Source: UBA9732 sp963615565
Lineage (GTDB): Bacteria; Spirochaetota; Spirochaetia; Sphaerochaetales; Sphaerochaetaceae
NCBI GenBank assembly: GCA_963615565.1
Contig: CAVEGR010000148.1
Coordinates: 1 to 18,230 of the forward strand
Direction of reading: 5' to 3'
Length of the DNA: 18,230 nt
In this document: positions 6,432-14,012 of the stretch, piece after piece
Numbering within the stretch: the first letter of the stretch is position 1
How the letters are laid out: each line of letters begins with the position of its first letter
The notes under the pieces: generated by a model
Databases searched by the model: none
Told to the model about the DNA's origin: nothing
What the model saw: the letters and a program-made list of their open reading frames with translations, nothing else
Translations under genes and position numbers: made by a program

Positions 6432-8537
6432 TCACTTTTTTGCTTTATCTGCCGCTTTTTTCTTCAATTCTTCGGCAATTGTGGTTGGGACCTTAGCATA
6501 TCTACAAACTTCCATTGTAAATTCCGCCTTGCCTTGTGTAATTGAACGTAAAGCTGTGGAGTATCCAAACATTTCAGCAAGTGGAACTTCAGCATCAACA
6601 GTACACATATTGTTGTCTTCAGAAGAGCTAACAATCATACCTCTTCTTTGGTTGATAGAACCAAAGATTGAACCTTGGAACTCAGAAGGACCTTCAACCT
6701 CAACTTTCATGATAGGCTCAAGAATTGCAGGCTTTGCTTTTGCAAAAGCTTCTTTAAAACCAGCAATTGCTGCTGTCTGGAAGGCCATATCTGAAGAGTC
6801 AACTGGGTGGAAAGCACCATCATTGATACAGCAACGTACTCCAACAATTGGGAAGCCAAGCTGTGGACCCTTCTTCATTGCGGTTATGAAGCCTTTTTCA
6901 CAGGATGGAATGTATTCAGTAGGAATAACACCACCCTTAATTTCATTGACAAATTCAAAGTCTTTCTGCTCTTCATCTGAGTTTGGAGCAACCAAAATTG
7001 GCTCAATGTAACCTGCAACTCTTGCAAATTGTCCACTACCACCAGTTTGCTTTTTATGTGTGTAGTTGAAGTCTGCATGTTGTGTGATAGCTTCACGGTA
7101 GGCAACCTCAGGTTTACCAATTTCTACTTCACACTTATATTCTCTTCTCATTCTTTCAACGTAAACATCCAAGTGAAGCTCTCCCATACCCTTGATAATG
7201 GTTTGGTTGCTTTCTGGGTCTGTATAACACTGGAATGTTGGGTCTTCCTTCATGAAACGGTTAATAGCCTTACTCATGTTATCCTGGCTCTTCTTGTCTT
7301 TTGGGAAGATAGCCAAGCTAATAACTGGATTTGGCACAAACATTGAGGTCATTGCGTAGTTAACACCACTTCCACAGAAGGTATCACCAGAAGCACAATC
7401 AATACCAAAGAGAGCTGCAATATCACCACAAGAAACTTCACTTATATCTTCCATCTCAGAAGCGTGCATCTTGATAAGTCTTCCAATACGGAACTTCTTT
7501 CTAGTTCTTGTATTGTAAAGTTCATCTCCCTTTCTGATTTTTCCTTCATAAACTCTAATATAAGTAAGCTGTCCATACTGACCATCTTCAAGCTTAAAAG
7601 CAAGTACTACTGGTGGCTTGGCTGGATCTGCTTCAAGAACAACCTCTTGCTCGTTGTTATCTAGGTCAAGGGCCTTGTTTACAACATCTCTTGGTTCTGG
7701 CAAATATTTTGTAACAGCATCCAGTAATGGCTGTATACCCTTATTTTTATGGGCAGAACCCACGTAAACAGGACACATTTGCAAAGAAAGCGTTCCTTTT
7801 CTGATTGCTTCTTCAATCATTTCAGTTGATGGTTCTTCACCTTCAAGAACCATATTCATGAGGTCATCTGAGAAGTCTGATGCAGCTTCAATAAGCATCT
7901 CTCTTCTTTCAAGAGCTTCATCCATCATTGAGGCTGGAACTTCTTCTTCTCTGAGAATACTTCCATTTGGACCATCAAAATAAATGGCTTTCATATTGAC
8001 CAAGTCAACAACACCTTCAAAGTTATCCTCAAGCCCTATTGGAAGCTCCATGAGAACTGCATTGAGATTGAGTTTTTCTCTCATTTGTCTGACTACGTTA
8101 AGAGGATTTGCACCAACTCTGTCACACTTATTAATGAATGCAATACGAGGAACGTGATAGCGGTCCATCTGCTTGTCAACTGTAATACTCTGGCTTTGTA
8201 CTCCTCCAACGGAACACAGCACCAAGATAGCACCATCTAGAACCCTAAGAGATCTCTCAACTTCAATTGTAAAGTCAACGTGTCCCGGAGTGTCTATAAC
8301 ATTGATTTCATAACCTTTCCAGTTAACACTGGTGGCAGCACTTGCAATGGTTATGCCTCTTTCTCTTTCCAACTCCATGCTGTCCATTGTGGCACCAACG
8401 CCATCTTTTCCGTGAACTTCATGGATTGCGTGAATTCTGTTGCAGTAGAAGAGAATTCTCTCACTAAGTGTGGTTTTACCGGAATCTATGTGAGCACTAA
8501 TTCCGATATTTCTCATTTTTGATAAATCTGTTGCCAT
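6432..8537 (-). CDS. fusA: elongation factor G, mitochondrial EF-G1-like (spd type)
   Basis: A 701-residue translational GTPase that drives ribosomal translocation. GTPase motifs: G1 AHIDSGKT (15-22), G2 RGITI (60-64), G3 DTPGH (82-86), G4 NKCD (136-139, usually NKMD or NKxD). Domains II-V follow to a Lys-rich tail. The N-terminal segment (HEVHGKDGVGA, DSMELERERGITI, VLDGAILVLCSVGGVQ) reads like mitochondrial EF-G1. This is known for one of two EF-Gs in spirochaetes, planctomycetes and delta-proteobacteria (spdEFG1 for elongation, spdEFG2 for recycling). I infer the elongation form from this resemblance. The frame is open for 36 more codons upstream, but that AT-rich extension lacks family character, so I start at MATDLSKMRNIG. 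Upstream on the minus strand TAAAAT (8575-8580) could be a -10. Confidence 0.94.
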   Translation of the reverse strand: MATDLSKMRNIGISAHIDSGKTTLSERILFYCNRIHAIHEVHGKDGVGATMDSMELERERGITIASAATSVNWKGYEINVIDTPGHVDFTIEVERSLRVLDGAILVLCSVGGVQSQSITVDKQMDRYHVPRIAFINKCDRVGANPLNVVRQMREKLNLNAVLMELPIGLEDNFEGVVDLVNMKAIYFDGPNGSILREEEVPASMMDEALERREMLIEAASDFSDDLMNMVLEGEEPSTEMIEEAIRKGTLSLQMCPVYVGSAHKNKGIQPLLDAVTKYLPEPRDVVNKALDLDNNEQEVVLEADPAKPPVVLAFKLEDGQYGQLTYIRVYEGKIRKGDELYNTRTRKKFRIGRLIKMHASEMEDISEVSCGDIAALFGIDCASGDTFCGSGVNYAMTSMFVPNPVISLAIFPKDKKSQDNMSKAINRFMKEDPTFQCYTDPESNQTIIKGMGELHLDVYVERMRREYKCEVEIGKPEVAYREAITQHADFNYTHKKQTGGSGQFARVAGYIEPILVAPNSDEEQKDFEFVNEIKGGVIPTEYIPSCEKGFITAMKKGPQLGFPIVGVRCCINDGAFHPVDSSDMAFQTAAIAGFKEAFAKAKPAILEPIMKVEVEGPSEFQGSIFGSINQRRGMIVSSSEDNNMCTVDAEVPLAEMFGYSTALRSITQGKAEFTMEVCRYAKVPTTIAEELKKKAADKAKK

Positions 8538-8698
8538 TTTTCTTAACTCTTTAACCTTTCGTAAAAAAACTAGTATTTTATCCCTTAAAACGAGCAGTAA
8601 ACTATCATATTTTAAAAAATTCTGCAATGCCGTCTTTAATGTCATTTATAAGGTTTTTGCAAACCTCTTTGGCTGCTTATGAACTGGCCCTTAAATAC

Positions 8699-8727
8699 TT
8701 TTCATTTTTTACAACTGAATATATTAT
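8699..8727 (+). promoter_or_regulatory. candidate pheS promoter
   Basis: TTTTCA (8699-8704) and TATTAT (8722-8727) are 17 nt apart. Initiation near 8734 would give a leader of about 24 nt with GGTGG (8749-8753) as a Shine-Dalgarno 4 nt before the ATG at 8758. The rest of the 220-bp fusA-pheS gap holds a small hairpin, AGGTTT-TTGC-AAACCT (8653-8668), upstream of this promoter. I see no T-box or attenuator in it. Confidence 0.4.
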
Positions 8728-8757
8728 AGTGAAAAACTACTTTTTGCGGTGGCATGT

Positions 8758-10296
8758 ATGGATTTAGATGTAAAAAACCTTCACCCTCTAGAAGTGAAGT
8801 TACTTAGGCACGTTGATCTTTCAAGCGAAATTACTGCAGACAAAATTGTTGCAGAACTTGGTTATAAGATTGGACAGTGCAACCAAGCGTTCAGCTGGTT
8901 AAGTGCAAAAGGTCTTTTAGTTGAGACAAACAGAAAAACAATTGTTCAGTATGAGCTGACAGATTTAGGAAAAGAGCAGGCTGAAAAAGGTACTCCTGCA
9001 CAGAGAATATTTGATCTTCTAAGTTCAGGCCAAGCCCTTTCTCTGCCAGAGATGGCCGAAAAAATCGGGCTAGAAAAGAGCGATATTGGGTCTGCATATG
9101 GCATGCTGTCCAAATCAGGAACCTGTGCCATGAATGGCGAAAACAAGGCCTATATTAAAGATAACAAGTTGCCAGAAGATGTTGTGGAGACTGCAGAACT
9201 CTTAAAGAAGGGGCTTTCTGGTGCGTTGGATGAGGCTACTTTGAGTGAGAGAGAAAAGGCTTTGATGGCAAAGATTTCAAAAAAGCGTGGTGCAGTTGGA
9301 AGTCCTTACAAAGTAATTGAGCGTGAGGAGGTAGTTTACAAGCTCACGGAAGACGGTGAAAAAGCAAAAGAAGCTGTCATTAGTGCAAATATCACAGGCG
9401 AAGAAATTGGAGTTCTCACACCACAGATTTTGGCCTCCGGTTCTTGGAAGAATGCTTCTTTCCGTCCATATGGCCTTGATGCGCCGGTCTCAAGATTAAT
9501 TCCAGGACGTCACAATCCATATGGGAATTATATTCAGTGGGTAAAAGACAAGCTCACAGATTTAGGTTTTGAAGAATTTGATGGCCCACTAGTAGAAAAC
9601 GAATTCTGGAATGGAGATGCTCTTTTCATGCCACAATTCCATAGTGCAAGAGATATTCATGATGTCTATTACGTAAAAGAACCTAGACATTGCAAAGAAA
9701 TTGAAGAACCATGGCTTACAAATATTGCAAATGCACATGAAAATGGTGGAAATACAGGTTCACGTGGTTGGCAGTACAAATTTGACCATGAATTTACAAG
9801 AAGGCAGGTTCTGAGAAGTCAGGGAACCGTTCTTTCTGCACATCAACTTACAAAGGCAAAAGTTCCAGGAAAGTACTTTGGCGTTGTTCGCTGCTTTAGA
9901 TTTGATGAAGTAGATGCAACTCACGGTGCAGATTTCTTCCAGACAGAAGGTATTGTCATTGGGAAAGAAGCCAATCTCAAAGATTTGCTTGGCCTTCTTA
10001 AGATGTTTGCAACAGAAATTGCAGGGGCCACAGACTTCAAATATGTCCCAGGATATTTCCCATTCACCGAGCCTTCCATTGAAATTCACATCAAACACCC
10101 CGTTTTGGGTTGGTTTGAACTTGGCGGTTCTGGAATTTTCAGACCAGAAGTCACAAAATCTCTTGGCATTGACGAGCCAGTTCTCGCTTGGGGTCTTGGA
10201 ATTGACCGTATGGCAATGATGCATCTTGGAATTAACGACATAAGGGATTTGTTTACTCCAAACATTGAAAGCGTAAGAACAAGGAGGGGAAACTAA
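8758..10296 (+). CDS. pheS: phenylalanyl-tRNA synthetase alpha subunit, archaeal/eukaryotic type
   Basis: Catalytic subunit of the alpha2-beta2 enzyme that charges tRNA-Phe. It has 512 residues from the ATG at 8758; a GTG at 8749 would add MAC but leaves no room for the GGTGG Shine-Dalgarno. The length and an N-terminal region of winged-helix-like repeats (about residues 1-200) mark the archaeal/eukaryotic type rather than the roughly 330-residue bacterial type. Class II motifs lie in the C-terminal half: FRFDEVDATHGADFFQTEG for motif 2 and GGSGIFRPEV plus LAWGLGIDRMAM (about residues 456-485) for motif 3. Spirochaetes are known to carry this PheRS by ancient transfer. The stop overlaps the pheT start by one base. 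Confidence 0.96.
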   Translation: MDLDVKNLHPLEVKLLRHVDLSSEITADKIVAELGYKIGQCNQAFSWLSAKGLLVETNRKTIVQYELTDLGKEQAEKGTPAQRIFDLLSSGQALSLPEMAEKIGLEKSDIGSAYGMLSKSGTCAMNGENKAYIKDNKLPEDVVETAELLKKGLSGALDEATLSEREKALMAKISKKRGAVGSPYKVIEREEVVYKLTEDGEKAKEAVISANITGEEIGVLTPQILASGSWKNASFRPYGLDAPVSRLIPGRHNPYGNYIQWVKDKLTDLGFEEFDGPLVENEFWNGDALFMPQFHSARDIHDVYYVKEPRHCKEIEEPWLTNIANAHENGGNTGSRGWQYKFDHEFTRRQVLRSQGTVLSAHQLTKAKVPGKYFGVVRCFRFDEVDATHGADFFQTEGIVIGKEANLKDLLGLLKMFATEIAGATDFKYVPGYFPFTEPSIEIHIKHPVLGWFELGGSGIFRPEVTKSLGIDEPVLAWGLGIDRMAMMHLGINDIRDLFTPNIESVRTRRGN

Positions 10297-11993
10297 TGCC
10301 TAAATTTGAAACAACAGAGAAAATGTTTTATGGCCTTATGGGCCGTCCATACTCAGATTCCGAGCTTGAGGACATCTTCCCACGTGCAAAAGCAGAGCTA
10401 GATGGCCACGACACAGAAAACCACGTCTTGAAAATAGAGCTTAACGACACCAACAGGCCTGATCTCTGGTCCGCAATGGGTCTAGCTAGATTACTCAAAA
10501 ACTATGACAACCCAGCTCCAAGACAGTACGATTTCTTCTCCTCAAAAGTCTATACAGCCGATAATAAAGGCAGAGAACTCCATGTTGGACCTAGAGCCAA
10601 GGATGTAAGGCCTTTCTCCTGCGGTTTTGTAGCCGTTGATAAAGAAGTTGATGAAGAGATTCTTCTTACGTTAATTCAAAGCCAGGAAAAACTTTGCTGG
10701 AACTTTGGAAGAAAAAGAAGATCAATTGCTATGGGTATCTATAGAAATGATCTTATTCAATACCCTATCCACTATGATGGTGCAGATCCTGAAACAACAC
10801 ATTTTGTTCCTCTTCATATGGAAGAAGATTTGACTTTACGTCAAATTTGCGAGCAGCATCCAAAGGGAAAAGAATACGGCTATATCATTAAGGATAGTCC
10901 TGTATATCCATATCTTTATGACAACAGTAATGAGCCACTCTCAATGCCTCCTATCATTAATAGTGCAAGAGTTGGAGCCGTTAAAGTTGGAGATAAAGAC
11001 CTTTTTGTTGAAATCTCTGGAACAGTTCTCAAAGACGTTCTGCTTTGTGCTTCAATTATGGCTTGCGATATGGCAGATTTAGGCTTCACTATTGAGCCAA
11101 TCAAAGTTGTCTATCCATATGAAACAGAATTTGGAAAGGAAATAACAGTTCCATACTACTTCCAAGAATCTCAAAGCTGTACTCTTGAGCAAATTCACAG
11201 CACTCTTGGTGAAAAGATTACTGCAAAAGAAGCAAAAGAAGCACTACTTAGAATGGGTGTTTACAGTGTTTCAAAAGGCAATACAATTTACATTACATGC
11301 CCTGAATACAGAAATGACTTTCTTCATGCAGTTGACGTAGTTGAAGATGTCATGATTGGTTATGGTCTTGAGAATTTCATTCCTACCATTCCAAGAGATT
11401 TCACTGTTGGACGTCTTACACCAGCAGAAGAACTTGGAAGAAAGGTTAAGGATATTATGATTGGAATGGGTTTCCAAGAAATGATGTATAACTATCTTGG
11501 TAGTAGACGTGAGTATGTTGATAACATGCACATTACAGGCGACAAAGTAATCATGATTGCAAATCCAATGTCTGAAAACTTTGAAGCAGTTAGACCTTCT
11601 ATCATTCCTTCCCTTTTGGAAAGTGAGAGTGTATCAGGTCATGCAACCTATCCACATAAAATTTTTGAAGTTGGAAAAGTGGCTTACCTTGAACCATCTG
11701 ACAACAGTGGAACAGTTACACATAATAATCTTGGTTTTATGTCTGCTGATGTAAGTGTTGGTTTTAACGAAGTTAACAGCTTCATCAATACTCTTATGTA
11801 TTTCTTAAAAGTAGAGTATACTTTAAAAACACCGGAAAATGATCCTAGATTTATTCCTGGTAGATGCGCTGAGATTATTGTGAAGGGAGAAAAGGTTGGA
11901 ATCTTTGGCGAAGTACATCCAGCTGTTCTTGAAAGTTGGGGCTGTGGCATGCCTACTGTAGTTGCTGAGATTGACCTAGACTGTTTGCTTTGA
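10296..11993 (+). CDS. pheT: phenylalanyl-tRNA synthetase beta subunit, archaeal/eukaryotic type
   Basis: The 565-residue beta subunit, much shorter than the roughly 800-residue bacterial PheT and matching the archaeal form, with no N-terminal EMAP/tRNA-binding or C-terminal ferredoxin-like anticodon domain visible. LNDTNRPDLWSAMGLARLL is the B1-type block. The central region fits B3/B4 (editing), then a B5 domain (TVPYYFQES to about ITCPEYRNDFLHAVDVVED), then the catalytic-like core. A strong Shine-Dalgarno AAGGAGGGGA (10281-10290) precedes the ATG, and TAATG joins the pheS stop to this start. Its own stop TGA overlaps the next gene's TTG start. The editing activity is assumed from the family, not demonstrated by residues here. 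Confidence 0.95.
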   Translation: MPKFETTEKMFYGLMGRPYSDSELEDIFPRAKAELDGHDTENHVLKIELNDTNRPDLWSAMGLARLLKNYDNPAPRQYDFFSSKVYTADNKGRELHVGPRAKDVRPFSCGFVAVDKEVDEEILLTLIQSQEKLCWNFGRKRRSIAMGIYRNDLIQYPIHYDGADPETTHFVPLHMEEDLTLRQICEQHPKGKEYGYIIKDSPVYPYLYDNSNEPLSMPPIINSARVGAVKVGDKDLFVEISGTVLKDVLLCASIMACDMADLGFTIEPIKVVYPYETEFGKEITVPYYFQESQSCTLEQIHSTLGEKITAKEAKEALLRMGVYSVSKGNTIYITCPEYRNDFLHAVDVVEDVMIGYGLENFIPTIPRDFTVGRLTPAEELGRKVKDIMIGMGFQEMMYNYLGSRREYVDNMHITGDKVIMIANPMSENFEAVRPSIIPSLLESESVSGHATYPHKIFEVGKVAYLEPSDNSGTVTHNNLGFMSADVSVGFNEVNSFINTLMYFLKVEYTLKTPENDPRFIPGRCAEIIVKGEKVGIFGEVHPAVLESWGCGMPTVVAEIDLDCLL

Positions 11994-13018
11994 TTAAGAA
12001 AGATGTTGCATTAAACCTTTTTAGACACATGTTGAACTCTCGGTTTTTTGAAGAAAAAACTGAGCAATTGTTTAAGGCTGGCTTGATTCACGGAACAACC
12101 CACTTGGCTAATGGCCAAGAGGCCTCTCAAGCTGGCCTTTGTCTTGCGCTAGAAGATGGAGACTGGATTGTTCCAACTCACAGATGTCATGGCTTTACTA
12201 TCTGTAGAGACAGTGATCCTTTTGCTATGTTCAGTGAGATGTTTGGCTCTATCCATGGCCTTGCAAAAGGGCTTGGCGGAAGCATGCATATGCCAGATAA
12301 GAAACATTGGAATCTTGGATCTTCTGCCGTTGTTGGCTCTGGTGTCCCTCTTGCTACAGGAATTGCTTTTTTTGAAAAATTCAAAGCAGTTGGAAATGCC
12401 AGTTTTGCTGCCTCTTCATCTGGCAACCCTAAAGATTATCTTGCTGTCCCTGTTAAGAATGTTTCAGTTGCTATATTTGGTGATGGCGCCTCCAGCAGAG
12501 GCTCTGTTCATGAGTCAATGAATATAGCTTCAATTTGGAAGTTGCCAATTCTTTTTTACTGCGAAAACAACCATTATGGAATGTCAGCATCTAGTGATAA
12601 GATGATTAGCATTAATTCTGTTTCTCAACGCTCTGGTGCATACTCAATGCCAGGTAAAACAGTAGATGGCAATGATGTTGAAATTGTTTACAATTCTGTA
12701 AAAGATGCTCTTTCACATATTCGCTCTGGTAATGGCCCATACCTATTAGAGGTTATGACATACAGGACAAAGGGACATTCAAAAAGCGACAGACGTTTAT
12801 ATAGAACAGCTCAAGAAGAAGAACAATGGCTTAAAAAGGATCCAATTACGCTTTTTAAGCAGAAACTTATCAAATTGGGCTATCTTTCTGAAAATGAAGT
12901 TACTTCCATTGAAGAACAATGTCACTCTTATATTGAAAATATGGCCGCTTTAGCTTTGGATAAAAGTTCTGACAAAATAAGTGTTAAAGATGTGGAGGGT
13001 ATGGTCTATGCAGAATAA
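11990..13018 (+). CDS. pdhA: pyruvate/2-oxoacid dehydrogenase E1 component, alpha subunit
   Basis: A 342-residue thiamine-diphosphate enzyme subunit. With E1 beta it decarboxylates a 2-oxoacid, probably pyruvate, and passes the acyl group to lipoyl-E2. The ThDP motif starts at GDG (164-166) and runs to ENNHYGMS. HLANGQEA and THRCHGF are family blocks, and YRTKGHSKSDRRLYRT matches the E1 alpha phosphorylation-loop region. The start is TTG inside the pheT stop (TTGA), with no Shine-Dalgarno; KKDVALNLFRHMLNSRFFEEK aligns with other E1 alpha N termini and supports it. Unusual is an insertion of about 25 residues (about 131-157, rich in Ala, Ser and Gly) between EKFK and the ThDP strand. Acetoin or branched-chain dehydrogenase E1 cannot be excluded. 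No E2 or E3 gene is in the window. Confidence 0.9.
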   Translation: MIKKDVALNLFRHMLNSRFFEEKTEQLFKAGLIHGTTHLANGQEASQAGLCLALEDGDWIVPTHRCHGFTICRDSDPFAMFSEMFGSIHGLAKGLGGSMHMPDKKHWNLGSSAVVGSGVPLATGIAFFEKFKAVGNASFAASSSGNPKDYLAVPVKNVSVAIFGDGASSRGSVHESMNIASIWKLPILFYCENNHYGMSASSDKMISINSVSQRSGAYSMPGKTVDGNDVEIVYNSVKDALSHIRSGNGPYLLEVMTYRTKGHSKSDRRLYRTAQEEEQWLKKDPITLFKQKLIKLGYLSENEVTSIEEQCHSYIENMAALALDKSSDKISVKDVEGMVYAE

Positions 13019-13979
13019 ATTAACTTTTAGAGAAGCAATAAGACAGGCCCTTGCAGATGAAATGGCTCAAGATCCAAACGTTCTTCTTTTAGGAGAAGAT
13101 GTTGGTGTTTATGGTGGCTGCTTTAAAGTTTCAGGGGATTTATACAAAAGGTTTCCAAATCAAGTTATTGACACCCCAGTTTCAGAAGAAGGTTTTACCG
13201 GCATGGCTGTTGGTGCTGCAATGATGGGTCTTAGACCTGTTGTTGAAATCATGTATGCAGATTTTTTCACTTTAATCTTTGATCCAATTGTAAACCATGC
13301 TGCCAAGACCCATTTTATGAGTGGTGGACAGTTTTGTTGTCCAATTACAGTTCGTCTTCCAGAAGGTAGTGGCACCGGTCATGGTGCACAGCATACACAA
13401 AGCCCAGAGGCTCTTTTCCAAAACAGTGCAGGTCTAAAGATGGTAGCACCTTCCTGTCCTTCTGACGCCTACTATCTTCTTAGAGCTGCAATTAGAGACA
13501 ACAATCCTGTTTTAGTCTTTGAACATAAGCTTCTTTATGATATGGAAGGCTCTATTGATGACGAGCCTCTTCCAATTGGAAAATCAAAAGTATTAAGACA
13601 AGGTAAAGATGTTACAATTATTGCCTACTCTAGAGCTGTACAAACTGCATTAAAGACAGCCTCTTTGCTATCTGAAGCTAAAATTGAGGCTACAGTTGTT
13701 GATCTTTGCACATTAAAACCTCTTGATAAGAAAACAATTTTCTCTGAAGTACAAAAGACTGGCAGAGTTGCTCTAATCCAAGATCCAAATGCTTTTGGGG
13801 GAGTAAATTCTCAAATTTGTTCAGAAATTTGCTCTGATGCTGAGACTTTTAAGACTCTAAAGGCTCCTATTGTTCAAAAGGGAGGCAAATGTACACCTGT
13901 TCCTTTCTCAAAAGATCTTGAACACTCAACTATTCCAAATGCAGAGGATTGTGCTAAGGCTATAATGGAGTTGTTTTAG
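13008..13979 (+). CDS. pdhB: pyruvate/2-oxoacid dehydrogenase E1 component, beta subunit
   Basis: The 323-residue partner of E1 alpha, which completes the ThDP site and binds the E2 core. Family blocks are complete: REAIRQALADEM, LGEDVGVYGG, IDTPVSEEGFTGMAVGAA, PITVRLPEGSGTGHGAQHTQSPEA, and the transketolase C-terminal domain with VDLCTLKPLDKKTI. I start at the ATG at 13008, with GGAGG 9 nt upstream and an 11-nt overlap with pdhA; an earlier in-frame ATG (12981) would add residues outside the family. It is the last gene of the pheS-pheT-pdhA-pdhB unit. Its TAG stop lies in the first copy of a 14-bp repeat. Confidence 0.93.
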   Translation: MQNKLTFREAIRQALADEMAQDPNVLLLGEDVGVYGGCFKVSGDLYKRFPNQVIDTPVSEEGFTGMAVGAAMMGLRPVVEIMYADFFTLIFDPIVNHAAKTHFMSGGQFCCPITVRLPEGSGTGHGAQHTQSPEALFQNSAGLKMVAPSCPSDAYYLLRAAIRDNNPVLVFEHKLLYDMEGSIDDEPLPIGKSKVLRQGKDVTIIAYSRAVQTALKTASLLSEAKIEATVVDLCTLKPLDKKTIFSEVQKTGRVALIQDPNAFGGVNSQICSEICSDAETFKTLKAPIVQKGGKCTPVPFSKDLEHSTIPNAEDCAKAIMELF

Positions 13980-14012
13980 CTTTGTTTGTTTAGCTTTGTT
14001 TGTTTAGCTTTG
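13975..14012. repeat. 14-bp tandem repeat, about 2.7 copies, at a convergent junction
   Basis: TTTAGCTTTGTTTG occurs at 13975-13988 and 13989-14002, with a partial third copy TTTAGCTTTG at 14003-14012. Copy 1 carries the pdhB TAG stop. Copy 3 carries, on the minus strand, the alaX TAA stop. The repeat fills the 24-nt gap between the two genes. Confidence 0.8.

Noticed and set aside
8538..8645. 36-codon N-terminal extension of EF-G
   Set aside because: The sequence is AT-rich and unlike any EF-G N terminus. MATDLSKMRNIG is where the family begins.
8653..8668. AGGTTT-TTGC-AAACCT hairpin as a terminator or T-box part before pheS
   Set aside because: It lies upstream of the likely pheS promoter. 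There is no real T run, and no T-box core was seen.
8627..8767. Phe- and Tyr-rich ORF overlapping the pheS start, as a possible Phe attenuator peptide
   Set aside because: It has no Shine-Dalgarno, the likely pheS promoter lies inside it, and a T-rich stretch gives Phe codons by chance.
9760..10224. 154-codon reading frame opposite pheS, and similar long antisense frames within fusA, pheT, pdhA, alaX and mgtE
   Set aside because: These lie wholly inside strongly conserved genes, have no family motifs and no ribosome sites.
12981..13007. Nine-residue extension of PdhB
   Set aside because: The ATG at 13008 has GGAGG at 9 nt and matches the family N terminus.
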